A stretch of 64,000 nt of DNA from Vibrio intestinalis (lineage in GTDB: Bacteria; Pseudomonadota; Gammaproteobacteria; Enterobacterales; Vibrionaceae): contig NZ_JANAVY020000004.1 of the NCBI RefSeq assembly GCF_025195085.2, positions 186,001-250,000 on the forward strand, written 5' to 3'. The position numbers and the translations under genes were made by a program. The stretch's first letter is position 1; the number at the start of each line of letters is the position of its first letter. The notes beneath the pieces are model-generated. The model did no database searches. It saw only the letters and a program-made list of their open reading frames with translations, and was not told where the DNA came from. Below, piece by piece: positions 48,482-57,488 of the stretch.

Positions 48482-48510
48482 CTTGAAAAATGAGCACTAC
48501 ATCACCATTG
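48482..48510 (+). promoter_or_regulatory. Sigma32-like heat shock promoter of hslRO
   Basis: CTTGAAA followed after 14 bases by CACCATTG, close to the sigma32 consensus CTTGAAA-N11-16-CCCCATNT (perfect -35, five of seven informative -10 positions). It sits 41 bases before hslR, a heat-shock gene in E. coli. Confidence 0.6.
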
Positions 48511-48550
48511 TTAATTCCGATGTAGCTCCTATTAGAGGGTAAAAGTTGAA

Positions 48551-48937
48551 ATGGGTTCCCAAACTGAAGCAGTAAGATTAGATAAATGGCTCTGGGCCGC
48601 ACGTTTTTACAAAACGCGTTCTATTGCACGAAATATGGTCGATGGCGGCAAAGTCCACTATAATGGCCAACGTAGCAAACCGAGTAAAACCGTCGAACTT
48701 GGAGCGGTTATCACTTTGCGCCAAGGGCACGAGGAAAAGACGGTAACTATCGTGAAAATTTCCGATCAGCGTCGTGGTGCTCCTGAGGCTCAAACTCTCT
48801 ACACAGAAACTGCAGAAAGTCTGGCTAAGCGCGAAGATAACGCTCAACGCCGCAAGCTTCATGCCCATAACCCTAGCCCTGATCGCCGCCCTGACAAAAA
48901 GCAGCGCCGCGACATCATTAAATTTAAACACCAATAA
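48551..48937 (+). CDS. hslR: Ribosome-associated heat shock protein Hsp15
   Basis: A 128-residue S4-domain RNA-binding protein that rescues 50S subunits carrying a nascent peptidyl-tRNA. The S4 domain is at about 8-70 (VRLDKWLWAARFYKTRSIA). The C-terminal part is basic, with KKQRRDIIKFKHQ at the end. It is followed by hslO 15 bases downstream, as in E. coli, and preceded by a sigma32-like promoter. Confidence 0.95.
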   Translation: MGSQTEAVRLDKWLWAARFYKTRSIARNMVDGGKVHYNGQRSKPSKTVELGAVITLRQGHEEKTVTIVKISDQRRGAPEAQTLYTETAESLAKREDNAQRRKLHAHNPSPDRRPDKKQRRDIIKFKHQ

Positions 48938-48952
48938 AGCTGGAATGTTCTA

Positions 48953-49843
48953 ATGACTGACACTGTAAGCACGAGCAATGTTTTAAATCGTTACCTATTC
49001 GAAGATCTTTCGGTACGTGGCGAACTGGTACAACTGGATGAAGCGTACCAGCAAATTATTTCCAGCAAGGAATATCCAGCGCCACTACAGAAGTTGCTGG
49101 GTGAGCTACTTGTATCAACGACTCTTCTTACTGCAACGCTTAAATTTGAAGGCTCTATCACCATGCAACTGCAAGGTGATGGCCCAGTATCACTAGCGGT
49201 TATCAATGGCGATCATGACCAAAAAATCCGTGGTGTTGCTCGCTGGGAAGGTGATATCGCAGACGACGCTAGCCTGCACGATATGATGGGTAAAGGTTAC
49301 CTAGTGATCACTATCCAGCCGAAAAAAGGTGAGCGCTACCAAGGCGTTGTAGGTTTAGAAGGCGATAACCTAGCGCAAGTGCTTGAAGGTTACTTCGCAA
49401 ACTCTGAACAGCTAAAAACTCGCCTTTGGATTCGCACTGGTGAATTTGAAGGTAAACCACATGCGGCTGGTATGCTTATCCAAGTAATGCCTGACGGCAC
49501 TGGCAGCGCAGATGATTTTGAGCACCTAGAGCAACTCACCGATACAGTTAAAAATGAAGAGTTGTTTGGCCTTCCAGCCAATGAGCTACTTTACCGCCTA
49601 TACAACCAAGATACGGTACGTCTATTCGAACCTCAGCCTGTAGAGTTCTATTGTGGTTGTTCTCGCGAGCGCAGTGGCGCGGCGATCATTACCATCGACC
49701 GTACTGAAATTAATGACATTTTGAAGGAAGTTGGTTCAATTTCTTTACATTGTGATTACTGCGGCACGAATTATACGTTCGACGAACCACAGGTTGCTGA
49801 ACTGTTTAGTGATGCAGAAAAAGGTAACAAAACAATTCATTAA
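48953..49843 (+). CDS. hslO: Redox-regulated chaperone Hsp33
   Basis: A holdase chaperone activated by oxidation and unfolding. The 296-residue protein has the N-terminal chaperone domain ([14 protein letters not shown] onward) and a C-terminal redox switch with the zinc cysteines CxC (YCGCS) and CxxC (CDYCG), all four present. Operon partner of hslR; ends in a terminator before pckA. Confidence 0.97.
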   Translation: MTDTVSTSNVLNRYLFEDLSVRGELVQLDEAYQQIISSKEYPAPLQKLLGELLVSTTLLTATLKFEGSITMQLQGDGPVSLAVINGDHDQKIRGVARWEGDIADDASLHDMMGKGYLVITIQPKKGERYQGVVGLEGDNLAQVLEGYFANSEQLKTRLWIRTGEFEGKPHAAGMLIQVMPDGTGSADDFEHLEQLTDTVKNEELFGLPANELLYRLYNQDTVRLFEPQPVEFYCGCSRERSGAAIITIDRTEINDILKEVGSISLHCDYCGTNYTFDEPQVAELFSDAEKGNKTIH

Positions 49844-49879
49844 TTTGCATCACATAACAAGCATATTAATACCATCTGA

Positions 49880-49898
49880 AGCCAGCATCACGCTGGCT
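49880..49898 (+). terminator. Terminator after hslO
   Basis: 7-bp stem (AGCCAGC / GCTGGCT) with a 5-base loop and a run of T, 37 bases after the hslO stop. Confidence 0.85.
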
Positions 49899-50179
49899 TT
49901 TTTTGTGATCCAAACCCAGTGATAGCGTACGCTTACGGTATAGAACGCCATACTTAATTTCTATGTATTAATAATATTTATGCACTAGCGCAATGGTTTG
50001 CGTGCGCGATAAACTATCCGTGCCAATATGTGACGAGTCACCTAAATCCTCAATATAATAGTGGATAATTTTTGAACTATCTCGCTGTTTTATCCCCGAC
50101 CCGTTGCTAGCATGGTGAGCAGATAAAAATAAAACATTCTTACAAAATCCCTACAAAAACTTTCCACAAAGGAGCACCT
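49899..50179 (+). other. pckA upstream region with a small palindrome
   Basis: About 280 AT-rich bases between the hslO terminator and pckA. The only distinct motif is a perfect palindrome GTGAC-GA-GTCAC (50030-50041), preceded by T to give TGTGACGAGTCAC. It looks like a CRP site but its spacer is 4 bases rather than 6. AAGGAG precedes pckA. Confidence 0.45.
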
Positions 50180-51808
50180 ATGACCGTTATGGAACACACA
50201 AAGGCTGCAACAATTGATCTAACCAAGCACGGACTTCATAACGTAAAAGAGGTTGTGCGCAACCCTAGTTACGAAATGTTGTTTGAAGAAGAAACTCGCG
50301 CAGATTTGGAAGGCTATGAGAAAGGCGTAGTCACTGAACTCGGCGCAGTAGCGGTAGACACAGGTATCTTTACTGGTCGCTCACCTAAAGATAAGTTCAT
50401 CGTCAAAGACGCTACCACAGAAGAACACATGTGGTGGACAACTGACGCAGTTAAAAATGATAACAAGCCTCTTTCACAAGAAGCGTGGAGCGACCTAAAA
50501 GAGCTAGTGACTAGCCAACTTTCAGGTAAGCGCCTATTTGTTATCGACGGTTACTGTGGTGCAAACCCAGATACTCGCCTAAGCATCCGTATTATTACTG
50601 AGGTAGCTTGGCAGGCTCACTTTGTGAAAAACATGTTCATCCGCCCAACTGAAGAAGAGTTGGCAACGTTTGAGCCAGATTTCGTCGTGATGAACGGCGC
50701 CAAGTGCACAAACCAGAAATGGGAAGAGCACGGCATGAATTCTGAAAACTTCACAGTATTCAACCTAACAGAACGCATGCAATTGATCGGCGGTACTTGG
50801 TACGGCGGTGAGATGAAGAAAGGTATGTTCGCAATGATGAACTACTTCCTTCCTCTGAAAGACATTGCGTCAATGCACTGTAGTGCCAACATGGGTGAAG
50901 AAGGCGATGTTGCTGTATTCTTCGGCCTATCTGGCACAGGTAAAACAACACTATCAACAGACCCTAAACGCGCGCTAATCGGTGATGATGAGCATGGCTG
51001 GGATGACGATGGCGTCTTCAACTACGAAGGTGGTTGTTACGCAAAGACCATCAAGCTTTCTAAAGAAGCGGAGCCAGACATCTACAACGCAATTCGCCGT
51101 GATGCGCTGCTAGAAAACGTCACGGTTCGCAATGATGGCTCAATCGATTTTGATGATGGTTCTAAAACAGAAAACACTCGTGTTTCTTACCCTATTCATC
51201 ACATCGAAAACATCGTTAAGCCTGTATCAAAAGGCGGTCATGCAAACAAAGTGATCTTCCTATCAGCTGATGCGTTTGGTGTACTTCCACCAGTCTCTAA
51301 ACTGACACCTGAGCAAACTAAGTACCACTTCCTATCTGGCTTTACTGCCAAGCTTGCCGGTACTGAGCGTGGCATTACAGAACCAACGCCAACCTTCTCA
51401 GCGTGTTTCGGTGCAGCGTTCCTAACACTACACCCAACGAAATACGCAGAAGTATTAGTGAAACGTATGGAAGCAGCAGGAGCTGAAGCATACCTTGTTA
51501 ACACGGGTTGGAACGGCAGCGGTAAACGTATCTCGATTCAAGATACTCGCGGCATCATTGATGCGATCTTAGATGGCTCAATTGAGAAAGCGGAAACCAC
51601 GCACATCCCTGTGTTCAACTTGGAAGTTCCGACTTCACTACCAGGCGTAGATCCAAGCATCTTAGACCCACGTGACACTTATGTAGACCCACTACAATGG
51701 GAAAGCAAAGCAAACGACCTAGCGACACGCTTCATCAATAACTTTGATAAGTACACAGATAACGCTGAAGGTAAGGCGCTAGTTGCAGCTGGTCCACAAC
51801 TGGATTAG
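50180..51808 (+). CDS. pckA: Phosphoenolpyruvate carboxykinase (ATP)
   Basis: Converts oxaloacetate and ATP to phosphoenolpyruvate, the first committed step of gluconeogenesis. The 542-residue protein carries the substrate region [11 protein letters not shown], the kinase-1a loop [11 protein letters not shown] (about 252-262), the metal-binding LIGDDEHGW and the RISIQDTR segment. Length and motifs match E. coli PckA. Monocistronic, with its own terminator. Confidence 0.97.
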   Translation: MTVMEHTKAATIDLTKHGLHNVKEVVRNPSYEMLFEEETRADLEGYEKGVVTELGAVAVDTGIFTGRSPKDKFIVKDATTEEHMWWTTDAVKNDNKPLSQEAWSDLKELVTSQLSGKRLFVIDGYCGANPDTRLSIRIITEVAWQAHFVKNMFIRPTEEELATFEPDFVVMNGAKCTNQKWEEHGMNSENFTVFNLTERMQLIGGTWYGGEMKKGMFAMMNYFLPLKDIASMHCSANMGEEGDVAVFFGLSGTGKTTLSTDPKRALIGDDEHGWDDDGVFNYEGGCYAKTIKLSKEAEPDIYNAIRRDALLENVTVRNDGSIDFDDGSKTENTRVSYPIHHIENIVKPVSKGGHANKVIFLSADAFGVLPPVSKLTPEQTKYHFLSGFTAKLAGTERGITEPTPTFSACFGAAFLTLHPTKYAEVLVKRMEAAGAEAYLVNTGWNGSGKRISIQDTRGIIDAILDGSIEKAETTHIPVFNLEVPTSLPGVDPSILDPRDTYVDPLQWESKANDLATRFINNFDKYTDNAEGKALVAAGPQLD

Positions 51809-51833
51809 TGACTTAGTCTCAAATTAGTTGACC

Positions 51834-51855
51834 AAGCCCCTCTTTTGAGGGGCTT
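51834..51855 (+). terminator. Terminator after pckA
   Basis: Perfect 9-bp stem (AAGCCCCTC / GAGGGGCTT) with a TTTT loop and T run, 26 bases after the stop codon. Confidence 0.88.
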
Positions 51856-51921
51856 TTTTGTTGCACCAAACCAATTTGCTAGGTTTAATCATGAAGATAA
51901 TCGTTTAAGGATAACTGCGCA

Positions 51922-53847
51922 GTGAAAAAACCGATTCGCATTACTTTAATTGCTCTATTGGCTCTGGTTGTTGTTACCAGCGCTGTGCTATTTGGCTTAT
52001 TACAAAGCCGCTACGCGACGCCAATGATCAATCAAATCCTTAGCCAGTTATCTGAGCAAAAAATCCATGTGGAGTCGGCAGACTACACACCACCACTGCA
52101 ACTGACTCTAGAAGGCGTCACTATTGGTGAGGAGCAGCCCCTCTATATGCCTAAAGTAGAGTTGTGGTTAAGCCAATCACTGCCAACCCAAGATCAATGG
52201 CAGTTTGATGCGATTGTCATCGAACAAGCCAATATCGACCTTAGTCAGCACTCACTCGCACTATTTGAAGCGTTTGAAGTAAAGCAGCTAGCATTCAAAC
52301 AAAGTGAATTTTCGGGTCAACACTGGTCTGCTCGCGGCGTTGACCTGCAAATTGATAATCCACAATGGTCTAGCCAGCAAATACTGCCGTTTGGCAATAT
52401 CCAACTTGCCGCTGAGCAGTTGTATCTGCAAGGCCAAGCACTCGACAACCTATTAGTTGATGTGGATTACAAAGCGCAAGACAGCACAGTATATGGAGCT
52501 TCATTTGAGTGGAACAAAGCCAAAATATCAGGCCAAGCAGAGCAATACGCGCAAGGCTGGTCTTTAATCAATGTCACCATTGACCAACTCTCGCTAAGCG
52601 ATGAGCAACCAATCGAACAAAAGCTTACTCAGCTATCACCGCTCACGAGCCATATTCAGAGCATTAATAGCCTCGATATTCTCAAAAGTAATGTCACTCT
52701 TCATGGAGTGAGTTTCGTCAATCTCGATGCCTCATTTGAGAATGTATTGCTCCAAAAATCTATTTGGCAACAACAGCAAGCCTACCTATCGTTTAACGCG
52801 GATTCGATTCGCTACCACCAGCAACAATGGGTAGAGCCAACCGCCACCCTTACCCTAACACCAGAAAATATCGCTATTGAAGAACTCGATAGTGATTGGC
52901 AACAGGGGCGCGTGCAGCTTAAAGGTACGATTCAACCCAATAGCATTGCACTTAAGTACTTAAAACTCACAAGAATGAAATGGTTAGAGCAAGCGCAAAC
53001 CGAACTTCTATCAGCATGGAATCAAGTTAAACAACTGCAAGCGCTGCGCATCGACACGCTCGATATAAACAACCTGCAAATCATTCAACTCGAATCTAAA
53101 CCATTCTGGCAAGTATCGGGGCTCAACTTAGATGGCAAACAACTTGAACTGATTCGCGATGGGCAAGTAGGTTTGTGGCAAGGGAAGGTGATATCCACCA
53201 TCAACAGCGCAAGCATTGATAAGTACCTCACCACCCAAGCAGCTATCGATATGAGCGCCAACGATAATCAGTGGACGCTAGATCGCGCATTATTGCCTTT
53301 AGAGCAAGGTTACATCAGCGCCAATGGCCAATGGCAACGCAACAGCTTAAGCGCGCCATGGCAGCTCTCTATTGAATTAGATGGCCTACCGTTCGATCAA
53401 AAACTCACTACCGAGCAACAACCATTACAAATAAGTGGCATTGTTGATTTTTCTGCGCAATTGTCAGGCTTAGCAGGGGATTACTCGATGCTGGCGCATT
53501 CTCTGACGGGTGAGGTAGAAGCGAACATTCGTCAGGGGTATTTAAGCCTTGGCAAACACGCAGAGCAGCAAACTTTCGAGCAAAGCTTTGCTCTAGATGA
53601 CATTATGATAAATGCCGACCGAGGCCGCATTGCCCTAAATAGCCCATCGCAAAGCGATCAACCTAAGCTTGCAGGCAAAGTCGACCTAACCAAGCCAGAG
53701 CTAGCGACGTTGATTTGGGAATCTCAACACCTTTGCCAACATCTTCAATTTGAGGCCATCTCTGGCGTGCTCAATTTAAGCAACCTTTGCCAAAACAAAA
53801 CTCAGCCAGCTCAGCAATCAAGTCTTGAATCGAGTACTGCTTTGTAA
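51922..53847 (+). CDS. AsmA-like envelope protein of unknown function
   Basis: A 641-residue protein with one N-terminal transmembrane segment (about 7-28, ITLIALLALVVVTSAVLFGL) and a long, beta-rich, Gln-rich periplasmic part. The beginning (PMINQILSQLSEQKIHVESADY) and repeated amphipathic strands resemble AsmA/TamB-type proteins, some of which move lipids to the outer membrane; this is resemblance, not a firm family assignment. The start is GTG at 51922, with AAGGA 11 bases upstream. The 3' end overlaps the convergent acyltransferase gene by 37 bases. Confidence 0.72.
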   Translation: MKKPIRITLIALLALVVVTSAVLFGLLQSRYATPMINQILSQLSEQKIHVESADYTPPLQLTLEGVTIGEEQPLYMPKVELWLSQSLPTQDQWQFDAIVIEQANIDLSQHSLALFEAFEVKQLAFKQSEFSGQHWSARGVDLQIDNPQWSSQQILPFGNIQLAAEQLYLQGQALDNLLVDVDYKAQDSTVYGASFEWNKAKISGQAEQYAQGWSLINVTIDQLSLSDEQPIEQKLTQLSPLTSHIQSINSLDILKSNVTLHGVSFVNLDASFENVLLQKSIWQQQQAYLSFNADSIRYHQQQWVEPTATLTLTPENIAIEELDSDWQQGRVQLKGTIQPNSIALKYLKLTRMKWLEQAQTELLSAWNQVKQLQALRIDTLDINNLQIIQLESKPFWQVSGLNLDGKQLELIRDGQVGLWQGKVISTINSASIDKYLTTQAAIDMSANDNQWTLDRALLPLEQGYISANGQWQRNSLSAPWQLSIELDGLPFDQKLTTEQQPLQISGIVDFSAQLSGLAGDYSMLAHSLTGEVEANIRQGYLSLGKHAEQQTFEQSFALDDIMINADRGRIALNSPSQSDQPKLAGKVDLTKPELATLIWESQHLCQHLQFEAISGVLNLSNLCQNKTQPAQQSSLESSTAL

Positions 53848-54740
53848 TCCGGTAGCAGCATGTAAGTACCAACAAAATCGACGGCAGGTGTATCACCACT
53901 GTAGATAGTGACATGAATGACGATGCGCGCTTTGCGCCCAGAGGCAAGCCTATCTAAGTCACCGCTGATACCATCAAGCGAGGTACAAGCCACTGGGTTT
54001 TGCTCAACTGGCTTTCGGTAACGAATTTGGCTGTCAGCCAAAACAATATCACCATGCAGGTCGCGCTCTTTCATTAACAGCCAAGTCATCCCCCAGCCAG
54101 TTAAGGTCGCTAAGGTAAACGCTGAGCCAGCAAACATGGTGTTATGCGGGTTTAAGTTAGGGTTAAGTTGAGCACCGCATTCAAACTGATAGCCGGTGTA
54201 CTGGTTAATCTTAATCCCCATTTTGTCGCTGATTGGGATATGGTGTTCCCATCGCTCTTGTAGCTCACTACACCACTCTGGCTTACGCAGTACGTTAGCC
54301 ATTGGGTCAAGCGGTTTGACCATCTGTAAGTGGCGCACAGGGCCACGTTCATCGGTCAGTTCACCACGGCGCTCAAAATTATTCTTTTCATAAAAAGAGA
54401 TGGCATCTTCACGGGCGTTACAGACTAAACGTTTCACCCCTTCTTGGCGGGCTAAAGACTCTAACGCCACCAACACAAGTGAACCCATACCTTTACTGCG
54501 ACGATTGCCTTTGACCGCCATGTAACGGATTTGGCCTTCATGATCAGGGGTGATATACAAACGGCCAATTGCAATTGGGCGGCCGCGACCATCGACAATC
54601 ATGCGATGATAGCTCATCGAGTCGAACTCATCTTTTTCAGACCCGTGAGGCATACGCCAAGGCTCACGCAGCATCTGCCAACGAAAGTGGTAATATTTCT
54701 TGAGTTGGTTATCCGTTTTAGGCGTGATCAACTTAAACAT
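53811..54740 (-). CDS. Bifunctional GNAT acetyltransferase / hotdog thioesterase-like protein (YiiD/MadA type)
   Basis: A 309-residue fusion. The N-terminal GNAT domain (about 1-145) has the acetyl-CoA loop KGNRRSKGMGSLVL. The C-terminal hotdog domain (about 165-305, LNPHNTMFAGSAFTLATLTGWG) belongs to the YiiD_C thioesterase family. In E. coli YiiD (MadA) this layout has been linked to malonyl-ACP decarboxylation, providing acetyl-ACP to start fatty acid synthesis; the same job is inferred here. It lies upstream of dtd and yihY, as in E. coli (yihY-dtd-yiiD), but in a different transcriptional arrangement. Its end overlaps the AsmA-like gene. Confidence 0.88.
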   Translation of the reverse strand: MFKLITPKTDNQLKKYYHFRWQMLREPWRMPHGSEKDEFDSMSYHRMIVDGRGRPIAIGRLYITPDHEGQIRYMAVKGNRRSKGMGSLVLVALESLARQEGVKRLVCNAREDAISFYEKNNFERRGELTDERGPVRHLQMVKPLDPMANVLRKPEWCSELQERWEHHIPISDKMGIKINQYTGYQFECGAQLNPNLNPHNTMFAGSAFTLATLTGWGMTWLLMKERDLHGDIVLADSQIRYRKPVEQNPVACTSLDGISGDLDRLASGRKARIVIHVTIYSGDTPAVDFVGTYMLLPDYKAVLDSRLDC

Positions 54741-54808
54741 AAAAATCCTTTTCTAAAGGCTTCAATGCGATAGCACTTTACCTGCTAAATCCATTAGCCG
54801 ATTAACTA

Positions 54809-55243
54809 TTACACCTGTAGCCAGAAAGTCACAGGGCCATCATTGACCAAAGAGACTTTCATATCCGCCGCGAATCGACCGCGTTGAGTTGGCAGCACTT
54901 GCTCACACTGGTCAGCAAAGTAATCATACAAGCGCTCTGCATCTGTAGGGTGTGCACCACGAGAAAAACCTGCGCGGGTGCCTTTTTTGGTATCCGCCGG
55001 TAAGGTGAATTGCGATACGACCAACACCTTGCCTTCAACTTGCTTAACGTTCAGGTTCAGCTTACCTTGTTCATCTTCAAAAACTCGGTAAGTGGTCACT
55101 CTTTCCATTAAGCGCTTGGCTTTGGCTTCATCGTCATCCTTTTCAACACCGAGCAATACCAATAAACCTTTATCGATCTCTCCGACGATTTCACCATCGA
55201 CTTTGACTGCGGCTTCACTCACGCGTTGGATCAGAGCTATCAC
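54809..55243 (-). CDS. dtd: D-aminoacyl-tRNA deacylase
   Basis: Removes D-amino acids and glycine wrongly attached to tRNA. The 144-residue protein has the signature [18 protein letters not shown] and the C-terminal [11 protein letters not shown] (cross-subunit Gly-cis-Pro is GP in NDGPV). The frame has two GTG codons close together; the second (55243), with AAGGA seven bases upstream, gives the family N-terminus [13 protein letters not shown]. It overlaps the end of yihY by 29 bases, so the two are co-transcribed. Confidence 0.95.
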   Translation of the reverse strand: MIALIQRVSEAAVKVDGEIVGEIDKGLLVLLGVEKDDDEAKAKRLMERVTTYRVFEDEQGKLNLNVKQVEGKVLVVSQFTLPADTKKGTRAGFSRGAHPTDAERLYDYFADQCEQVLPTQRGRFAADMKVSLVNDGPVTFWLQV

Positions 55244-56144
55244 TATCACTTCCTTCTATTGATTCTTGATTTAACGAACTTGAGTTTATCACTTCTGGTT
55301 GCGCGCTCCAGTGCTCTTTCTCGCCTAATGCTGCCGTGACTTCCGCACCAATTAACACAATCAGCCAACACAGATAAACCCAAATAAACAGAATCGGAAT
55401 GGTGGCTAACGCGCCGTAAATCACCTGATAAGATGGGAACTGGGTAATATAAGCAGCAAAACCTTTCTTGCTCAGCTCAAACAAAAATGCCGCAACTATC
55501 GCCCCTAACATAGCGTGAGAAAGTTGCACTTTTTTGTTGGGTACCAACATGTACAAACCGGCAAAGGCCAAGAATGACAAAATAAAAGGCAACCAACGCA
55601 ACAAGGCTTGGTACGCAGAAGAAAACACCTGGCTATCTAGCACTTGCAGCGAAGTGACATAGGAGGTCACCGCAATACTCGCCCCTACTAAGATTGGGCC
55701 GAGTGTTAGTACCATCCAGTACATTGAGAATGAGAATACAGCACGGCGCTTGCTCTGAACTCGCCAAATGTAATTAAGGTTTTTATCGATGTTGGAGATC
55801 AGCATCAAAGCGGCGATAAACAAAAATGCACCGCCCACAGCAGTCATCTTGCCGGTGTTGGAAACGAACTCAAGCAGAGCTTGTTTCACCACATCCCCCG
55901 CAGTCGGAACAAAATGAGTGATGACAAAATCTTGGATCACTTCGCCTACATCAGCGAATATCGAAAATGAAGAAAGTACCGAAAGAAGTACCGTCAACAT
56001 AGGGACAATAGAAAGCAAAGTGATATACGCCAAATACCCTGCATTGACGTTAATTCTGTCATGAGACATACGATTTAAGAGGTAGCGCGCAAACTGCAAG
56101 CTGCGCTGCACATAGGGTTCAATTTTCAACTTGTATCTACCCAT
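55215..56144 (-). CDS. yihY: YihY/BrkB family inner-membrane protein
   Basis: A polytopic inner-membrane protein of about 309 residues with six hydrophobic segments (near 40-62, 95-115, 135-160, 180-200, 210-232, 245-268). It has the family motif [23 protein letters not shown]. BrkB-like proteins were once called ribonuclease BN in error; their function is unknown. The frame begins at 56165, but the third ATG (56144) is the one with an AAGGA upstream; the start is uncertain. The C-terminal ~40 residues are acidic and Ser-rich. Confidence 0.9.
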   Translation of the reverse strand: MGRYKLKIEPYVQRSLQFARYLLNRMSHDRINVNAGYLAYITLLSIVPMLTVLLSVLSSFSIFADVGEVIQDFVITHFVPTAGDVVKQALLEFVSNTGKMTAVGGAFLFIAALMLISNIDKNLNYIWRVQSKRRAVFSFSMYWMVLTLGPILVGASIAVTSYVTSLQVLDSQVFSSAYQALLRWLPFILSFLAFAGLYMLVPNKKVQLSHAMLGAIVAAFLFELSKKGFAAYITQFPSYQVIYGALATIPILFIWVYLCWLIVLIGAEVTAALGEKEHWSAQPEVINSSSLNQESIEGSDSDSSDPTRE

Positions 56145-56190
56145 TATCTGATTCATCCTTAACATCTCGATGTTATACAGGGAAGTGACG

Positions 56191-56832
56191 ATGCGTTATC
56201 TATTCGCTTTATTCATTGCAGTCACCACTTTAACGGGCTGCCAATCCACTTACTACGCTGCAATGGAGCAAGTCGGCATCCATAAGCGCGATATTATGGT
56301 CGATCGCGTCGAAGACGCTAAAGAATCCCAACAAGAAGCTCAACAAGAGTTTACTAGTGCATTAGAAGCCTTGTCAGCTCTGACCAATTTTGATGGTGGC
56401 GAACTGGAAGCAGTCTACAACCAAATCAACGACAAATACCAAGCCAGTGAAAAAGCCGCACAGCGAGTGAGTGATCGCATTGAGGCCATTGAAGACGTTT
56501 CACAAGCCTTGTTTGACGAATGGCAACAAGAACTCGACCTCTACACTAGCGAATCTCTGCGTCGCTCTAGCGAGCAAAAGCTACGTGACACCCAAGCCTC
56601 TTACTCAAACATGCTCAACGCAATGAAACGTGCCGAGCAAAAAATGCCACCGGTACTCAATACATTGCGTGATAATACCTTGTACCTAAAGCATAACCTA
56701 AATGCGAGTGCGGTAGGTTCATTACAAGGCGAGTTTATTTCACTCGAAAGAGATATCGAATTTGCCATTGAGCAAATGAACGCCGCAATTGCTGAGTCGG
56801 ATAAATTCCTCTCTCAGCTCAACGCGAAATAA
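56191..56832 (+). CDS. DUF2959 family lipoprotein
   Basis: A 213-residue protein with a lipoprotein signal (MRYLFALFIAVTTLTGC, lipobox LTGC) and a long, mostly helical coiled-coil body (VEDAKESQQEAQQEFTSALE onward). It matches proteins known as DUF2959 in Vibrio and relatives; the function is not known. ATG at 56191 follows GGGAA by eight bases; an earlier in-frame ATG would spoil the signal peptide. Divergent from yihY. Confidence 0.85.
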   Translation: MRYLFALFIAVTTLTGCQSTYYAAMEQVGIHKRDIMVDRVEDAKESQQEAQQEFTSALEALSALTNFDGGELEAVYNQINDKYQASEKAAQRVSDRIEAIEDVSQALFDEWQQELDLYTSESLRRSSEQKLRDTQASYSNMLNAMKRAEQKMPPVLNTLRDNTLYLKHNLNASAVGSLQGEFISLERDIEFAIEQMNAAIAESDKFLSQLNAK

Positions 56833-56836
56833 GTCT

Positions 56837-57367
56837 CTATTTTTGCAGCGCGAGCGATTGCTCAATATACGCGACGCGCTGCTCTACCGTCCCCCACGGC
56901 ACTTCTTTTATCTCAAAACCGAGTTGCTGGTAGACAGCCACCAGCGATTCGTGAATCTCTAGCGCTCCCTCGAATGGATAAGGCCTTACCTCATCCTGCA
57001 CATAAATCTCTGAGTTCGGTCGACATAAATAAACCACAGGGTGATAGCCGTGGCTCCCTTCGATATAACGCGGTTCTATGTCCAAATTCGCTTGCGCTAA
57101 ATAACCACAAATATCAGGAATTGCGCGATCAAGAAAGGCGACCGAGTGCACACTTGCTTGACGCTTTTGCTCACTCATAACATCAAGACACAGCTCAGCA
57201 AACTTTGGCAAATCCACCCAAGGTAAAATACCATCAGGCAATACCGCTTGCTGCTCGATTAAAGTGCGAGAGACTTCCGCATAGGTTTGATACCCACGTT
57301 CGGCCAATGCATTGATTAAGGTGGTCTTGCCCGCCCCTGGGCCACCGGAGATGATAATTGGCTTCAT
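56837..57367 (-). CDS. AAA-family P-loop ATPase (AAA_28 type)
   Basis: A 176-residue protein with the P-loop ISGGPGAGKTTLI (about 5-17) and a NTPase fold like the AAA_28 / kinase-like family (FLDRAIPDICGYL, then ..HPVVYLCRP). I recognise the fold but not a specific function; a nucleotide or small-molecule kinase is plausible. ATG at 57367, preceded by GGAAGAG, is chosen over a start at 57391. It is convergent with the DUF2959 gene, with 4 bases between stops, and lies downstream of the typA terminator. Confidence 0.8.
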   Translation of the reverse strand: MKPIIISGGPGAGKTTLINALAERGYQTYAEVSRTLIEQQAVLPDGILPWVDLPKFAELCLDVMSEQKRQASVHSVAFLDRAIPDICGYLAQANLDIEPRYIEGSHGYHPVVYLCRPNSEIYVQDEVRPYPFEGALEIHESLVAVYQQLGFEIKEVPWGTVEQRVAYIEQSLALQK

Positions 57368-57431
57368 CCAAACTCTTCCATTGATTTGCAACTGGATGAA
57401 TTATATCTGATTTGCATTAAACCGATACAAA

Positions 57432-57458
57432 AAAGCCCTGAGTCAAACTCAGGGCTTT
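57432..57458 (-). terminator. Terminator after typA
   Basis: Perfect 12-bp stem (AAAGCCCTGAGT / ACTCAGGGCTTT) with a 3-base loop and six T on the minus strand, 30 bases after the typA stop. Confidence 0.88.
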
Positions 57459-57488
57459 CAATTATTTCAATCTAACGCAAATCAGCGA

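Noticed and set aside
50025..50045. Standard CRP site upstream of pckA
   Set aside because: The half-sites are present but the spacer is 4 rather than 6 bases, so it is listed only as an unexplained palindrome.
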